Notes: a model not told the origin generated them from the letters alone. A stretch of 64,000 bases of DNA from an uncultured Candidatus Binatia bacterium (GCA_958295985.1 OY282432.1:2637001-2701000); one strand, 5' to 3'; shown: positions 1-11,367, numbered from the stretch's first letter. Numbers and translations: made by a program.

Positions 1-54
1 ATCGAGGAAGGCTACCGGTTCTACAGCTATGGCGACGCCATGCTGATCTTGTAG
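1..54 (+). CDS. queA: QueA C-terminus (partial, cut by window start)
   Basis: Eighteen codons run open from the window edge to a TAG at 52-54 and read IEEGYRFYSYGDAMLIL. This matches the C-terminal signature of S-adenosylmethionine:tRNA ribosyltransferase-isomerase (QueA), which makes epoxyqueuosine on tRNA from preQ1. The next gene is tgt, the usual partner in queuosine synthesis, which supports the call. Only the tail is visible, so no catalytic residue can be checked. Confidence 0.85.
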   Translation: MEEGYRFYSYGDAMLIL

Positions 55-127
55 GGACGGATCGTTCTTTCGAGCACCCGCTCAGGCGCCGGACAAGAGA
101 CCTCATCACCAAAAAAACCTCATCCCC

Positions 128-1240
128 ATGAAATTCACGGTTATCGACAACGACCCGCAGAGCCGGGCGAGGACCGGCCGGCTGGAGACGGCTCACGGCG
201 TCGTGGAGACGCCCGCGTTCATGCCGGTGGGAACCCGGGGCACGGTGAAGGCGCTCTCGCCCCGGGACCTCCGGGAGGTCTCGAGCCAGATCGTTCTCTG
301 CAACACCTACCATCTGTACCTGCGCCCCGGAGAAGAGGTCATTCGCGACCTCGGCGGCTTGCACGCCTTCATGGGATGGGAGCGGCCGATCCTCACCGAC
401 AGCGGCGGCTACCAGGTGCTGAGCCTCGCTGCCATGCGCAAAATTACCGAGGAGGGGGTTTCCTTCCGTTCCCATCTGGACGGCTCATCCCATTTCCTGA
501 GCCCCGAGAAGGTGGTGGGCATCCAGCAGGCGCTGGGCGTGGACGTGGCCATGGTGCTGGACGAGTGCATTCCGTATCCGTCGAGCCGCGACTACGTCAA
601 GTCCTCCACGGACCGTACCGTCCGCTGGGCGCGCCGGTCCCTGGAGGCGCCCCGGAACCCTGACTGCGCGCTGTTCGGGATCGTGCAAGGGGGCATGTTC
701 AAGGACCTGCGCGAGGCGTGCGCGGCCACGTTGGCGGAGCTTCCCTTCGACGGCTTCGCCGCCGGCGGCCTGGGGACCGGCGAGGGGCCGGCGTTGCTGG
801 CGGAGATGGGCGCCTTCACCGCCGGGGTGATGCCCGACGACCGCCCGCGTTACCTCATGGGTCTGGGAAAGCCCGAAGACTTGATTCATGGGGTCCGGTC
901 CGGCTATGATCTGTTCGATTGCGTTCTGCCGACCAGGAATGCCAGGAACGGTACGTTATACACTGCCACCGGGAAGCTCAGCATCAAGAACGCAGCCTTT
1001 GCCCGGGACCCGCGCCCGGTGGACGGAGGCTGCCCATGCTACGGTTGCCGGCATTTTTCGCGTGCCTATCTTCGCCACCTCTACATGGCCGGCGAAATCC
1101 TGGCAGCCTATCTGAACACGCTGCACAACGTCTGCTATTATCAGCGGTTGATGACGGAACTGCGCGGGGCCATTCGGGATCGGTTGAGTCTGGAGAGCGT
1201 CGCGGGCGGGATCTGGGAAGTCCGCGAGGCGGCCGGTTGA
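128..1240 (+). CDS. tgt: Queuine/preQ1 tRNA-guanine transglycosylase
   Basis: Exchanges guanine-34 of GUN-anticodon tRNAs (Asp, Asn, His, Tyr) for preQ1 in the queuosine pathway; cytoplasmic. The 370-residue protein has the usual family length. D91 lies in ILTDSGGYQV (substrate-binding or base Asp) and the nucleophile D264 in YDLFDCVLPTRNARNG. The zinc site is C302, C304, C307 and H333, the same numbering as the E. coli enzyme. Tyr replaces Phe after the two glycines in DSGGY, a conservative change. It follows queA by 73 bases and precedes yajC-secD-secF, the common queA-tgt-yajC-secDF order. No strong Shine-Dalgarno is seen before the ATG (AAAACCTCATCCCC). Confidence 0.97.
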   Translation: MKFTVIDNDPQSRARTGRLETAHGVVETPAFMPVGTRGTVKALSPRDLREVSSQIVLCNTYHLYLRPGEEVIRDLGGLHAFMGWERPILTDSGGYQVLSLAAMRKITEEGVSFRSHLDGSSHFLSPEKVVGIQQALGVDVAMVLDECIPYPSSRDYVKSSTDRTVRWARRSLEAPRNPDCALFGIVQGGMFKDLREACAATLAELPFDGFAAGGLGTGEGPALLAEMGAFTAGVMPDDRPRYLMGLGKPEDLIHGVRSGYDLFDCVLPTRNARNGTLYTATGKLSIKNAAFARDPRPVDGGCPCYGCRHFSRAYLRHLYMAGEILAAYLNTLHNVCYYQRLMTELRGAIRDRLSLESVAGGIWEVREAAG

Positions 1241-1312
1241 GACCACGCGGCATACGACCCGCGGCAGGTGCGGGAAGTCGATGACACGGGCACTGGAGTA
1301 TCGGAGGGAAAC

Positions 1313-1645
1313 ATGTGGGACGTAGCCTATGCGCAGGCCGGAGGCGGCCCCAGCACCTTCATCAGCATGCTGCCGCTGGTGCTGATCTTCGCGGTCTTCT
1401 ACTTTCTCCTGATTCGACCGCAGCAGCGCAAGGCCAGGGAGCACCGGAGCATGTTGGCGCAGCTCAAGCGCAATGACGACGTCATGACCACGGGCGGCGT
1501 GTTCGGCAAGGTGCAGGCGCTCACGGAGACCGAGGTGACCCTGGAAGTGGCGTCCAACGTGAAGATCAGAGTGAGCCGGAGCCATATTGCCCAGCTCTTC
1601 AGAGGGGAAAAGACAACCGGGGCCAAGGAAGTCAAGGGCAAGTAG
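1313..1645 (+). CDS. yajC: Sec translocon accessory protein YajC
   Basis: Small single-span inner-membrane protein that associates with SecD and SecF in the holotranslocon. The 110-residue product has one hydrophobic helix (about residues 16-38, LPLVLIFAVFYFLLIRPQQ) followed by the RPQQRKAREH motif and a small soluble domain typical of YajC. The ATG at 1313 is chosen over an upstream GTG at 1268 because GGAGGG ends five bases before it and the hydrophobic segment then sits at the usual place. secD starts 60 bases downstream, so the genes are probably co-transcribed. Confidence 0.95.
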   Translation: MWDVAYAQAGGGPSTFISMLPLVLIFAVFYFLLIRPQQRKAREHRSMLAQLKRNDDVMTTGGVFGKVQALTETEVTLEVASNVKIRVSRSHIAQLFRGEKTTGAKEVKGK

Positions 1646-1705
1646 GGCGGTCGGCCGTCGGGGCACGTCCGGCGGCTTCCACGCGCTCCGGTTCGGGAAA
1701 CGAGC

Positions 1706-3292
1706 ATGCGTCAAAGCCTAGTCATTCGCCTGGTCCTGCTGTTGGTTTGCCTGGTGGCCGCGGTGATCTACCTCGCGCCCAGCTTCGTCCCCGGCTTGTG
1801 GTTCCTGCCCGAGAACGGCATCCGTCTCGGCCTGGACCTCCAGGGCGGGTCGCATCTGGTGCTGGAAGTGGAGGTGGGGAAAGCGGTGGAGAACCGCATG
1901 CGCAGGGTCCGCAGCGCCCTCCGGGACGAGCTGCGCGAGCGCGACATCGCCTTCAAGGGGCTCGATATCAGCGATACGGGGGATCTCGTCGTCGCGGCTT
2001 CCACGGAGAATATGGAGCGCGTTCGGGACCTCCTGTCCACCGAGTTCCCGCAACTGGAGGTGTCCGGCTCCCGTACCGGCGCCGGCGGCGCCGAGTTGCG
2101 GGCGGTCTTCGCCCCCCGTGAGCTCGACAATATCCGTAACTTCGCGGTGGATCAGACGCTGGAGACCATCCGCAATCGTATCGATCAGTTCGGCGTCACC
2201 GAACCCACCATCCAGCGCCAGGGACAGCGGGACATACTCGTCCAACTGCCCGGAATCCAGGATCCGGAGCGGGCCAAGGCGCTCATCGGCAAGACCGCGC
2301 TGCTGGAGTTCAAACTGGTGGACGAGCGCGGCGACGTGGAGCAGGCGGTGCGCTCCGGTCCGCCGCCGGGCCGCGAAGTCCTGTACGGTTACGAGGGCAC
2401 GGCGTCAGGCGGGGTGCGCCGCGAGAAGGTTCCCTACCTGCTGGAAGCGCGGACGTTGATGACCGGCGACGCCATCGCCGACGCCAACGTCCGCAGGGGC
2501 GACCAACTGGAGGGGCTGTACGTCGAGCTGGCGCTGAACTCCGTGGGCAGCACCGCCTTCGACCGCCTCACCGCTGAGAACGTCGGGCGACTTCTGGCCA
2601 TCGTCCTGGACGGCCGGGTCTATTCCGCGCCGCAGATCCGCGAGCGAATCTCCGGAGGCGTGGCCTCCATTACCGGCAACTTCGACTTTCAGGAGGCCCG
2701 GGACCTGGCCATCGTGCTCCGGGCCGGTGCATTGCCCGCGCCGGTAACGATTCTCGAGGAGCGCACCGTCGGGCCGTCCCTGGGACGCGACTCGGTTCAG
2801 AAGGGAATCTTCTCCTTCATCTTCGGAAGCGTTCTCGTGCTCGTCTTCATGGTGGCGTACTACCGCGGCGCGGGCCTTTTGGCCGACGTCGCTCTGGTCC
2901 TGAACATCTTCTTCATGATGGCGGTCCTCGCGGGCTTCGAGGCCGTGCTCACCCTGCCCGGCATCGCCGGGATCATTCTGACCATGGGCATGGCCGTGGA
3001 TGCCAACGTGCTGATCAACGAACGGATCCGCGAGGAGGTGCGCAACGGGAAATCGCCGCGCACGGCCGTCGACACGGGCTACGAGCGCGCCATTCCGGCC
3101 ATCCTCGACTCGAACCTGACCACGTTTCTGGCGGGTGTCATCCTGTTCCAGTTCGGCACCGGCCCGGTGCGCGGCTTCGCCGTGACCCTGTGCGTGGGTA
3201 TCCTGACGACGGTGGTCTCCGCGGTGTACGGGACACGCATCTACTATGACTATCGCCTGGCCCGGCGGAACCTGGCCCGGCTCTCCGTCTAA
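1706..3292 (+). CDS. secD: Protein translocase subunit SecD
   Basis: Inner-membrane, RND-like Sec subunit that uses the proton gradient to pull translocating proteins into the periplasm. The 528-residue product has an N-terminal membrane helix (about 8-28), the DLQGGSHLVLEV motif near residue 44, and a large periplasmic domain with GVTEPTIQRQGQRDILVQLP. Five C-terminal helices follow and include the conserved GMAVDANVLINERIREE segment. secF begins 12 bases after the stop. Length and domain order are normal for a stand-alone SecD. Confidence 0.97.
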   Translation: MRQSLVIRLVLLLVCLVAAVIYLAPSFVPGLWFLPENGIRLGLDLQGGSHLVLEVEVGKAVENRMRRVRSALRDELRERDIAFKGLDISDTGDLVVAASTENMERVRDLLSTEFPQLEVSGSRTGAGGAELRAVFAPRELDNIRNFAVDQTLETIRNRIDQFGVTEPTIQRQGQRDILVQLPGIQDPERAKALIGKTALLEFKLVDERGDVEQAVRSGPPPGREVLYGYEGTASGGVRREKVPYLLEARTLMTGDAIADANVRRGDQLEGLYVELALNSVGSTAFDRLTAENVGRLLAIVLDGRVYSAPQIRERISGGVASITGNFDFQEARDLAIVLRAGALPAPVTILEERTVGPSLGRDSVQKGIFSFIFGSVLVLVFMVAYYRGAGLLADVALVLNIFFMMAVLAGFEAVLTLPGIAGIILTMGMAVDANVLINERIREEVRNGKSPRTAVDTGYERAIPAILDSNLTTFLAGVILFQFGTGPVRGFAVTLCVGILTTVVSAVYGTRIYYDYRLARRNLARLSV

Positions 3293-3304
3293 ACTACGAA
3301 GACT

Positions 3305-4201
3305 ATGGAAATCATCAAGCCGGGAACCCGGATACCTTTCCTGAGCTATCGTCGATGGGGCTTCGTGCTGTCGTCGGTGCTCATCGTCGGCGTGCTGGTG
3401 CTGCTGTTCACCAAGGGCCCGAACCTTGGGGTCGATTTCGAAGGCGGCACCATGGTGCACGTGAAGTTCGCGGACACGGTGACCATCGGGCAACTGCGCG
3501 GCGCCCTGGCGCAGTCGCCGCTGGGCGGTGTGGTCCAGGACTTCGGCGGCGGCGATGCGGGTGAGTATCTGATCCGCATGGAGAGGTCCGCCACCGAGAT
3601 CGGTACCGTGGGCAAGGACATCCGGAACATCCTCGACCAAGCGTTCGGCCAGGGCTCCTACGAAGTGCTGCGGGTGGAATCGGTGGGCCCCAAGGTGGGC
3701 GATGACCTCCGCCGCAGGGGTATCCTGTCGGTCATCTTCGCCACCATCATGATGGGTGCGTATATCTGGCTCCGGTTCGAGTTGCGCTTCGGGCTGGGCG
3801 CCATTGTCGCGCTCATCCACGACGTGCTGATAACGGTGGGGGCGCTGGTGGTGGCCAACTACGAACTCGATCTTCCCATCGTGGCCGCGCTCCTGACCAT
3901 CGCCGGGTACTCGGTCAACGATACCGTGGTGATCTGCGACCGCATTCGCGAAAACATGCGCAAGCACCGCCGCGATTCCATGGAAAAGATCATCAATACG
4001 AGCATCAACGAAACCCTGGGCCGGACGATCCTGACCACGGTGACGTCGCTGCTGGTGTTGACGGCGCTGCTGGTCCTGGGTGGCGGCGTGATCCGGCCCT
4101 TTGCCTTCACGCTCTTCGTCGGCTTTCTCTCCGGGCTCTACTCCACCATCTTCGTGGCCACCCCGACCATCCTCCTGTTCGAACGAGGCCGAAGGCGATA
4201 G
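3305..4201 (+). CDS. secF: Protein translocase subunit SecF
   Basis: Partner of SecD in the proton-driven step of Sec export. The 298-residue product starts with a short cytoplasmic tail and a membrane helix (about residues 18-37), then the LGVDFEGGTMV motif, a small periplasmic domain and five helices. The fourth-helix signature is YSVNDTVVICDRIREN, followed by NTSINETLGRTILTT. All are standard SecF features. It lies 12 bases after secD. The recJ reading frame begins within about 20 bases of its stop. Confidence 0.97.
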   Translation: MEIIKPGTRIPFLSYRRWGFVLSSVLIVGVLVLLFTKGPNLGVDFEGGTMVHVKFADTVTIGQLRGALAQSPLGGVVQDFGGGDAGEYLIRMERSATEIGTVGKDIRNILDQAFGQGSYEVLRVESVGPKVGDDLRRRGILSVIFATIMMGAYIWLRFELRFGLGAIVALIHDVLITVGALVVANYELDLPIVAALLTIAGYSVNDTVVICDRIRENMRKHRRDSMEKIINTSINETLGRTILTTVTSLLVLTALLVLGGGVIRPFAFTLFVGFLSGLYSTIFVATPTILLFERGRRR

Positions 4202-4217
4202 CCCGGCAACGGTCAAG

Positions 4218-5936
4218 TTGAAAGACCCTCCCAAGCGCTGGATCCTCAAGGAGGCCGACGACGCCACCGCGGCCCGCCTGTCCGGGGACCTCAAGCTACC
4301 GCCCCTGCTCGCCCGGATTCTGGTGCAACGCGGTTTTGCGGACGCGGATTCGGCCCGCTGCTTTCTTTCCTCCAGCCTGAGCACGGACCTGCCGCCGCCC
4401 CACCTGCTGGCGGGGATGGACGACGCCGTGCGGCGCATCTGCCGCGCGTTGCGCGACGACGAGCGGGTCTGCGTCTGGGGCGACTACGACGTGGACGGTA
4501 CCACCGGCGCCGCAGTCCTGGTGTCGTTCCTGCGCGAGATCGGCCGTGAGCCCATGTTCTACATCCCGCACCGGATCGACGAGGGCTACGGCATGAGCCG
4601 GCAGGGGATCGAACGTCTCCACACCCGTGACGTGACCCTCATCATCACCGTGGACTGCGGCATCTCCAATGCCGACGAGGTGGCGTTCGCCCGCACGCTG
4701 GGCATGGACGTGGTCATCGTCGACCACCACCAGTTGCCGGAGCGGTTGCCCGACCAGGCGTCGGCGGTCATCGATCCCCAGAGGGCGGACTGCGCCTTTC
4801 CGGACAAGGGCCTTTGCGCGGCCGGGTTGGCCTTCTATCTCGTCATCGGGCTGCGGGCCAACCTGCGGGAGTCCGGGTGGTTCGAGCCCGGCGGCGTGCC
4901 CGACATCCGCCGCTACCTGGACATCGTGACCCTGGGCACCATCGCCGACATGGTGCCGCTCCAGGGGACCAACCGTGTGTTGACGCGCCGCGGCCTGGTG
5001 GAGCTGGGGAGTTCCACGCGTCCGGGCATCGTGGCTCTGCGGGAGGTCGTGGGGGTGCCCGCCGGCGCGGTGGACGCCGGCACCGTGGCCTTTCAGCTCG
5101 GTCCCCGGATCAATGCCGCCGGCCGCATGGATGCCGCGGACAAGGTGGTGGAGATGCTCACCACCGAGTCTCGGGAGGCCGCCGACGACATCGCCCGGGC
5201 GCTGGACACGCACAACCGGGAGCGCCGGGAGACCGAGGCCCAGGTGCTGGAAGAGGCGCTTTCGCAGATCGAGCAAGGGCGGCTCCACGAACGCCGGTCC
5301 ATCGTGGTGGGCCGCCAGGGTTGGCATCCCGGAGTGCTCGGCATCGTGGCCTCCCGTATCGTGGAACGTTTTCACCGCCCCACCGTGGTCGTCGGGCTCG
5401 ACGGTGGCGAAGGCAAAGGCTCCGGGCGAAGCATCCGCGGTTTTCACATGGTGCAGGGCATGAGACGGTGTGCGGACCTGCTGGAGCGCTTCGGCGGCCA
5501 CGAGTACGCCGCGGGCCTGAGCATCCGGGAGGAAAACCTCGGGCCCTTTGCGGGCCGTTTCGACGAGGTGGCCACAGAGTCGCTCAGCGAGGAAGACCTC
5601 CTGCCCTACCTCGACATCGACGCCGAGGTGGACTTCCGGCAGTTGAGCCTCGGCCTGGTGCGACAGATGCGCCTCCTGAGCCCCTTCGGGGTCGGCAATC
5701 CCGAACCGGTGTTCCAGACCCGCGGCGTGGAGGTGTGCGAGCGCCGGGACTTCAACCGGGTCTCACGTTTCCGGCTGAGGCACAACGACCACACCGTGAC
5801 CGCGGTGATCTTCGGCCCCCCCGAGGACCTTCCCGTCCGGGTGACGGACAACGTGGACATCGCATACCGGCTCCGGGAGAACGAATGGCAGGGCACCTGT
5901 TCGATGGAGCTGCGTTTGCTGGACGTAAGGGCGTGA
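4218..5936 (+). CDS. recJ: Single-stranded-DNA-specific exonuclease RecJ
   Basis: 5'-3' ssDNA exonuclease of recombination and mismatch repair. The DHH-superfamily catalytic motifs are visible from the chosen start: DYDVDGTTG (about residues 89-97), VDCGIS, VDHHQLPE (DHH near 169-171), and in the DHHA1 part INAAGRMDAADK and GGHEYAAGLSI; an OB-like C-terminal domain follows. The reading frame stays open back into secF, but the upstream part is an out-of-frame shadow of SecF. The TTG at 4218 (LKDPPKRWIL) is the best in-frame start that restores a typical 572-residue length. It lacks a strong Shine-Dalgarno, so the exact start is uncertain. Confidence 0.93.
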   Translation: MKDPPKRWILKEADDATAARLSGDLKLPPLLARILVQRGFADADSARCFLSSSLSTDLPPPHLLAGMDDAVRRICRALRDDERVCVWGDYDVDGTTGAAVLVSFLREIGREPMFYIPHRIDEGYGMSRQGIERLHTRDVTLIITVDCGISNADEVAFARTLGMDVVIVDHHQLPERLPDQASAVIDPQRADCAFPDKGLCAAGLAFYLVIGLRANLRESGWFEPGGVPDIRRYLDIVTLGTIADMVPLQGTNRVLTRRGLVELGSSTRPGIVALREVVGVPAGAVDAGTVAFQLGPRINAAGRMDAADKVVEMLTTESREAADDIARALDTHNRERRETEAQVLEEALSQIEQGRLHERRSIVVGRQGWHPGVLGIVASRIVERFHRPTVVVGLDGGEGKGSGRSIRGFHMVQGMRRCADLLERFGGHEYAAGLSIREENLGPFAGRFDEVATESLSEEDLLPYLDIDAEVDFRQLSLGLVRQMRLLSPFGVGNPEPVFQTRGVEVCERRDFNRVSRFRLRHNDHTVTAVIFGPPEDLPVRVTDNVDIAYRLRENEWQGTCSMELRLLDVRA

Positions 5937-5943
5937 GGGGCAT

Positions 5944-5968
5944 GGGCGGGTTTCGACCCCGCCCGTTT
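5944..5968 (+). terminator. Candidate intrinsic terminator after recJ
   Basis: GGGCGGG (5944-5950) pairs with CCCGCCC (5958-5964) around a 7-base loop, directly after the recJ stop. Only a short T run (GTTTG) follows, so efficiency is uncertain. It separates recJ from a promoter-like sequence before rplU. Confidence 0.5.
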
Positions 5969-5997
5969 GCGGTTGCGGGCCGGACCCGCGCGAGCGT

Positions 5998-6026
5998 TTG
6001 ACAATAGCGGCCTTCTCCATTACAAA
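5998..6026 (+). promoter_or_regulatory. Candidate sigma70-type promoter of rplU-rpmA
   Basis: TTGACA (5998-6003), a 17-base spacer and TACAAA (6021-6026). The -35 is perfect and the -10 matches four of six positions. The predicted start near 6033 would leave only a few bases before the rplU ATG at 6038. Confidence 0.5.
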
Positions 6027-6037
6027 ATGATGCAACT

Positions 6038-6361
6038 ATGGGACGTTATGCGGTTGTAAAGACGGGCGGAAAGCAGTACCGGGTGGCCGAGGGCGAGTTG
6101 CTGGACGTGGAGCGCCTGGGCGGGGAAGTCGGCGCCACGGTGACCCTTGACGAGGTGCTGCTGGTCAGCGGCGGCGAAGAAGAACAGGCTCGGATCGGCA
6201 CCCCCGTGGTGGAGCAGGCCGAGGTCACCGCGGAGATCGTCAAGCAGGGGCTCGACAAGAAGATCATCGTCTTCAAGAAGAAGCGGCGGAAGGGCTACAA
6301 GCGGAAGCAGGGCCACCGCCAGATGCAGACGACCCTGAGGATCGTCGAAATCCGGACGTGA
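6038..6361 (+). CDS. rplU: 50S ribosomal protein L21
   Basis: Large-subunit ribosomal protein that binds 23S rRNA. The 107-residue product begins [20 protein letters not shown], the family signature, and ends with the lysine/arginine-rich [16 protein letters not shown] block and a RIVEI tail. rpmA (L27) follows after 13 bases, as in most bacteria. No Shine-Dalgarno is seen before the ATG (AAAATGATGCAACT), which is unusual for a ribosomal-protein gene and fits the close promoter described just upstream. Confidence 0.97.
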   Translation: MGRYAVVKTGGKQYRVAEGELLDVERLGGEVGATVTLDEVLLVSGGEEEQARIGTPVVEQAEVTAEIVKQGLDKKIIVFKKKRRKGYKRKQGHRQMQTTLRIVEIRT

Positions 6362-6374
6362 GGCGGAAGAACCC

Positions 6375-6629
6375 ATGGCGCACAAGAAATCAGGCGGAAG
6401 CTCGCGCAACGGCCGCGACAGTCACGGACAGAGGCGCGGCGTCAAGCGCTACGGCGGACAGCACGTCAAGGCGGGCAACATCCTGGTCCGTCAGTTGGGC
6501 ACCAAGATCCACCCGGGCAAGAACGTCGGCATGGGGCGGGACTACACGCTGTTCGCCCTGGTCGAGGGCACGGTGGAGTATCAACGCTGGGGCCGGTCGC
6601 GAAAACGGGTTGCCATCGTCCCCGCCTGA
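6375..6629 (+). CDS. rpmA: 50S ribosomal protein L27
   Basis: Large-subunit protein whose N-terminus reaches the peptidyl-transferase centre. The 84-residue product starts [20 protein letters not shown] and contains [14 protein letters not shown] and [20 protein letters not shown], all diagnostic. It begins directly at the mature AHKK N-terminus, without the cleavable extension found in Firmicutes. AGGCGG lies 8-9 bases before the ATG. It is co-transcribed with rplU and followed by obgE, the usual rplU-rpmA-obg order. Confidence 0.98.
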   Translation: MAHKKSGGSSRNGRDSHGQRRGVKRYGGQHVKAGNILVRQLGTKIHPGKNVGMGRDYTLFALVEGTVEYQRWGRSRKRVAIVPA

Positions 6630-6748
6630 GAGGCCCCCTCGCGAGTACGCCTGTCCGGGCGGCTTCGAACCTCGCGGCCTCGCCGCATTCCCATCCCTTC
6701 CTCGTATTTCTCGTTCTCGTTGTCGTGACCGGTATGGCCGTGCAGTGA

Positions 6749-8957
<2,209 letters not shown>

Positions 8958-8985
8958 AAGACAGGTCGTCAGGACGGGAGTCATC

Positions 8986-10242
8986 ATGGCAGTAGCCGAA
9001 GAAGCCATCGCCATCGGGCGGCGGGCCAGGGAAGCGGCCGGCGCCCTGGCCGATCTTTCCACCGAATTGAAGAACCAAACCCTCGTGGCCATGGCCGGCG
9101 GCATCGAGGCCCGGCAGGAGTTCCTGCTGGCGGAGAATGCCAAGGATGTCGGCTCCGCGGGGGATAAGGGGCTGTCCAAGGCGGTGATCGACCGCCTGAC
9201 GCTGAATCCCCAACGGGTGGCGGCCATGGCCGCGGGCATACGGGACATCGTTGCCCTGCCCGATCCGGTGCGCCAGGTCACCCGGAAGTGGCAGCGACCC
9301 AACGGCCTCGAGGTGGGGAAGATGCGCATCCCGCTGGGGGTCATTACCATCATCTACGAGGCCCGGCCCAACGTCACCGCAGACGCCGCGTCGCTGTGCA
9401 TGAAGTCGGGCAACGCAGTCATCCTCAAGGGCGGCAGCGAGGCAAAGTTCTCCAATCAGGCCATCGGCGACGTGCTGCGGGAAGCATGCGTCCAGGCTGG
9501 GGCGCCCGAGGATGCGGTGCAGGTGGTGGGGTCCACCGATCGGGCGATGATCCATGAGCTGCTCAAGCTCGAGGAGTACGTGGACCTGATCATACCCCGG
9601 GGCGGCGAGGAGCTGATCCGGTTCGTCGCGGCGAACTCGCTGGTGCCCGTGGTCAAGCACTACAAGGGAGTGTGCCATGTCTACGTGGACAGCGACGCCG
9701 ACCTGGATATGGCGGAGCGCATCTCCCTCAACGCCAAGGTCCAGCGTCCGTCCGTCTGCAACGCCATGGAGACCCTGCTGGTCCACGAGGCGGTGGCGCC
9801 GCGGTTTCTGCCCGGGGTCATCGACAGGTTGAGGGAGAGCGGGGTGGAGGTGCGCGGCTGTGAAAAGACCCGGGCGCTGGTGGACGGGGTATCGCCGGCG
9901 CGGGAGGCGGACTGGCACGAGGAATACCTGGACTTGGTGCTGGCGGTGCGGGTCGTCGCGGACATGGACGAGGCCATCGAACACATCCGGGAATACGGCT
10001 CGGATCACACCGAGACCATCGTGACCGCGGACCGCGGCAAGGCCGAGGACTTCGTCGCACGGGTGAACTCGTCCGCGGTCCTGGTCAACGCGTCTACGCG
10101 CTTCAACGACGGCGGCGAACTCGGCCTGGGGGCGGAGATCGGCATCAGCACCAGCAAGATCCACGCCTTCGGCCCCATGGGCCTGGAAGAGCTCACCAGC
10201 ACCAAGTTCTTCGTGTTCGGTGACGGGCAGGTCCGCAATTGA
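8986..10242 (+). CDS. proA: Gamma-glutamyl phosphate reductase
   Basis: Reduces gamma-glutamyl phosphate with NADPH to glutamate semialdehyde in proline synthesis. The 418-residue product has the usual length and the catalytic-cysteine segment QRPSVCNAMETLLVHE. It also has IIPRGGEELIRF, the NAD-fold segment PLGVITIIYEARPNVT, and the C-terminal NASTRFNDGGELGLGAEIGIST block. The ATG at 8986 (MAVAEEAIAIGRRARE) is chosen; the longer frame runs back into proB and has no family similarity. It lies 28 bases after proB and is followed by nadD. Confidence 0.96.
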   Translation: MAVAEEAIAIGRRAREAAGALADLSTELKNQTLVAMAGGIEARQEFLLAENAKDVGSAGDKGLSKAVIDRLTLNPQRVAAMAAGIRDIVALPDPVRQVTRKWQRPNGLEVGKMRIPLGVITIIYEARPNVTADAASLCMKSGNAVILKGGSEAKFSNQAIGDVLREACVQAGAPEDAVQVVGSTDRAMIHELLKLEEYVDLIIPRGGEELIRFVAANSLVPVVKHYKGVCHVYVDSDADLDMAERISLNAKVQRPSVCNAMETLLVHEAVAPRFLPGVIDRLRESGVEVRGCEKTRALVDGVSPAREADWHEEYLDLVLAVRVVADMDEAIEHIREYGSDHTETIVTADRGKAEDFVARVNSSAVLVNASTRFNDGGELGLGAEIGISTSKIHAFGPMGLEELTSTKFFVFGDGQVRN

Positions 10243-10246
10243 TACC

Positions 10247-10906
10247 ATGAGACTCGGCCTGTTCGGCGGCACGTTCGACCCCGTCCACTCCGGCCACCTG
10301 CGGAGCGCAGAGGAGGTGCGGGAAGCGCACGCGCTGGACGAGGTCTGCTTCGTGCCGTGCGGCGTGCCCTCGCACCGGAGCGGCAGGCCCGGGGCGGCGG
10401 CGCATCACCGCCTGGAGATGGTGCGGCTGGCGGTGGCCGGCAACCCGAATCTCAGCGTCTCCGACGTGGAGGTCACGCGCCCGGGCGCCTCCTATTCCAT
10501 CGACACCGTGCGCCATTTCTCGGCCGGGCTGGCTCCCGGGGACGATCTGTACCTGATCCTCGGCCTCGATGCGTTCCTGCTCATGGATTCCTGGAAGGAC
10601 TGGCGCGAGTTGCTCGCCCTCACCCACGTGATCGTGACTTCCCGGCCGGGGTTCGGCGACGACCTGCCCTACGATAAGATTCCCGTTGTCGTGCGGGAGG
10701 CGTTTTGCTATGATCCGGTCCGGTCCGGCTTCCGGAACGAGTTCGGCAAGGAGATCCTGTTCACCCGGCTGACGGATTTTTTCGTGTCGGCGTCGGCCAT
10801 ACGGAGGCTGCTCGGAAAGGGGAAATCGATTCGTTACCTGGTTCCTTCGGAAGTGCAGCGCTACGTGAAAGATCAACACCTTTACCATGAGCGGCAGGAG
10901 TGCTAG
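10247..10906 (+). CDS. nadD: Nicotinate-mononucleotide adenylyltransferase
   Basis: Adenylates nicotinate mononucleotide to deamido-NAD in NAD synthesis. The 219-residue product opens with MRLGLFGGTFDPVHSGH, the nucleotidyltransferase signature with the HxGH motif, and ends with the SASAIRRLL motif (the ISSTxIR equivalent) and a YVKDQHLY tail. The ATG at 10247 lies four bases after the proA stop. The stop overlaps the GTG start of rsfS by one base. The nadD-rsfS pairing is widespread. Confidence 0.96.
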   Translation: MRLGLFGGTFDPVHSGHLRSAEEVREAHALDEVCFVPCGVPSHRSGRPGAAAHHRLEMVRLAVAGNPNLSVSDVEVTRPGASYSIDTVRHFSAGLAPGDDLYLILGLDAFLLMDSWKDWRELLALTHVIVTSRPGFGDDLPYDKIPVVVREAFCYDPVRSGFRNEFGKEILFTRLTDFFVSASAIRRLLGKGKSIRYLVPSEVQRYVKDQHLYHERQEC

Positions 10907-11367
10907 TGCCTGACACGCCGGCGCTCGACGCCAAGGAGAGGGCTCTCCGGCTCTGCGGCTTCGCGCTCGAGAAGAAGGCCCAGGACCTTGCCTTGCTGGA
11001 GGTCGGCGGGCTCACTACCATCGCCGACTTCTTCATCATCTGCTCGGGTCGTTCCGACCGTCACGTCCAGAGCATCGCGGAAGGCATCAAGGAGGACGGC
11101 CGTTCCCGCGGCCTCCGTCCCATCTCCAGTGAGGGTGTCGCACGGGGGCAGTGGGTGCTGATGGACTTCTCCGACGTGCTGGTGCACATCTTCTACGAGC
11201 CCGTGCGCCGGTTCTACGACCTGGACGGCCTCTGGGCCGCCGCCCCCGCGGTGGAGCTGCCCGAGCCCTACGCCACCCTTGCCGCACAGTTCACCGGCGA
11301 GGAAGCTGCGCAGGAGCCCTGGCCCGCCAGCGTGCCGTCAAGCTACGCCGGCAAACCGGTTCGCTGA
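10906..11367 (+). CDS. rsfS: Ribosome silencing factor RsfS (RsfA/YbeB)
   Basis: Binds ribosomal protein L14 and blocks subunit joining during starvation. The 153-residue product carries the DUF143 core: KKAQDLALLEVGGLTTIADFFIICSG, then SEGVARGQWVLMDFSDVLVHIF and RRFYDLDGLW. The GTG at 10906 is chosen because AGGAG ends five bases before it; a GTG at 10900 lies inside that ribosome-binding site. A poorly conserved C-terminal tail of about 35 residues is present. It is the last gene of the obgE-proB-proA-nadD-rsfS run. Confidence 0.93.
   Translation: MPDTPALDAKERALRLCGFALEKKAQDLALLEVGGLTTIADFFIICSGRSDRHVQSIAEGIKEDGRSRGLRPISSEGVARGQWVLMDFSDVLVHIFYEPVRRFYDLDGLWAAAPAVELPEPYATLAAQFTGEEAAQEPWPASVPSSYAGKPVR

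Noticed and set aside
2405-4438. 677-codon minus-strand frame opposite secD and secF
   Set aside because: It lies fully antisense to well-supported secD, secF and recJ and has the biased, repetitive composition of a shadow frame in high-GC DNA.
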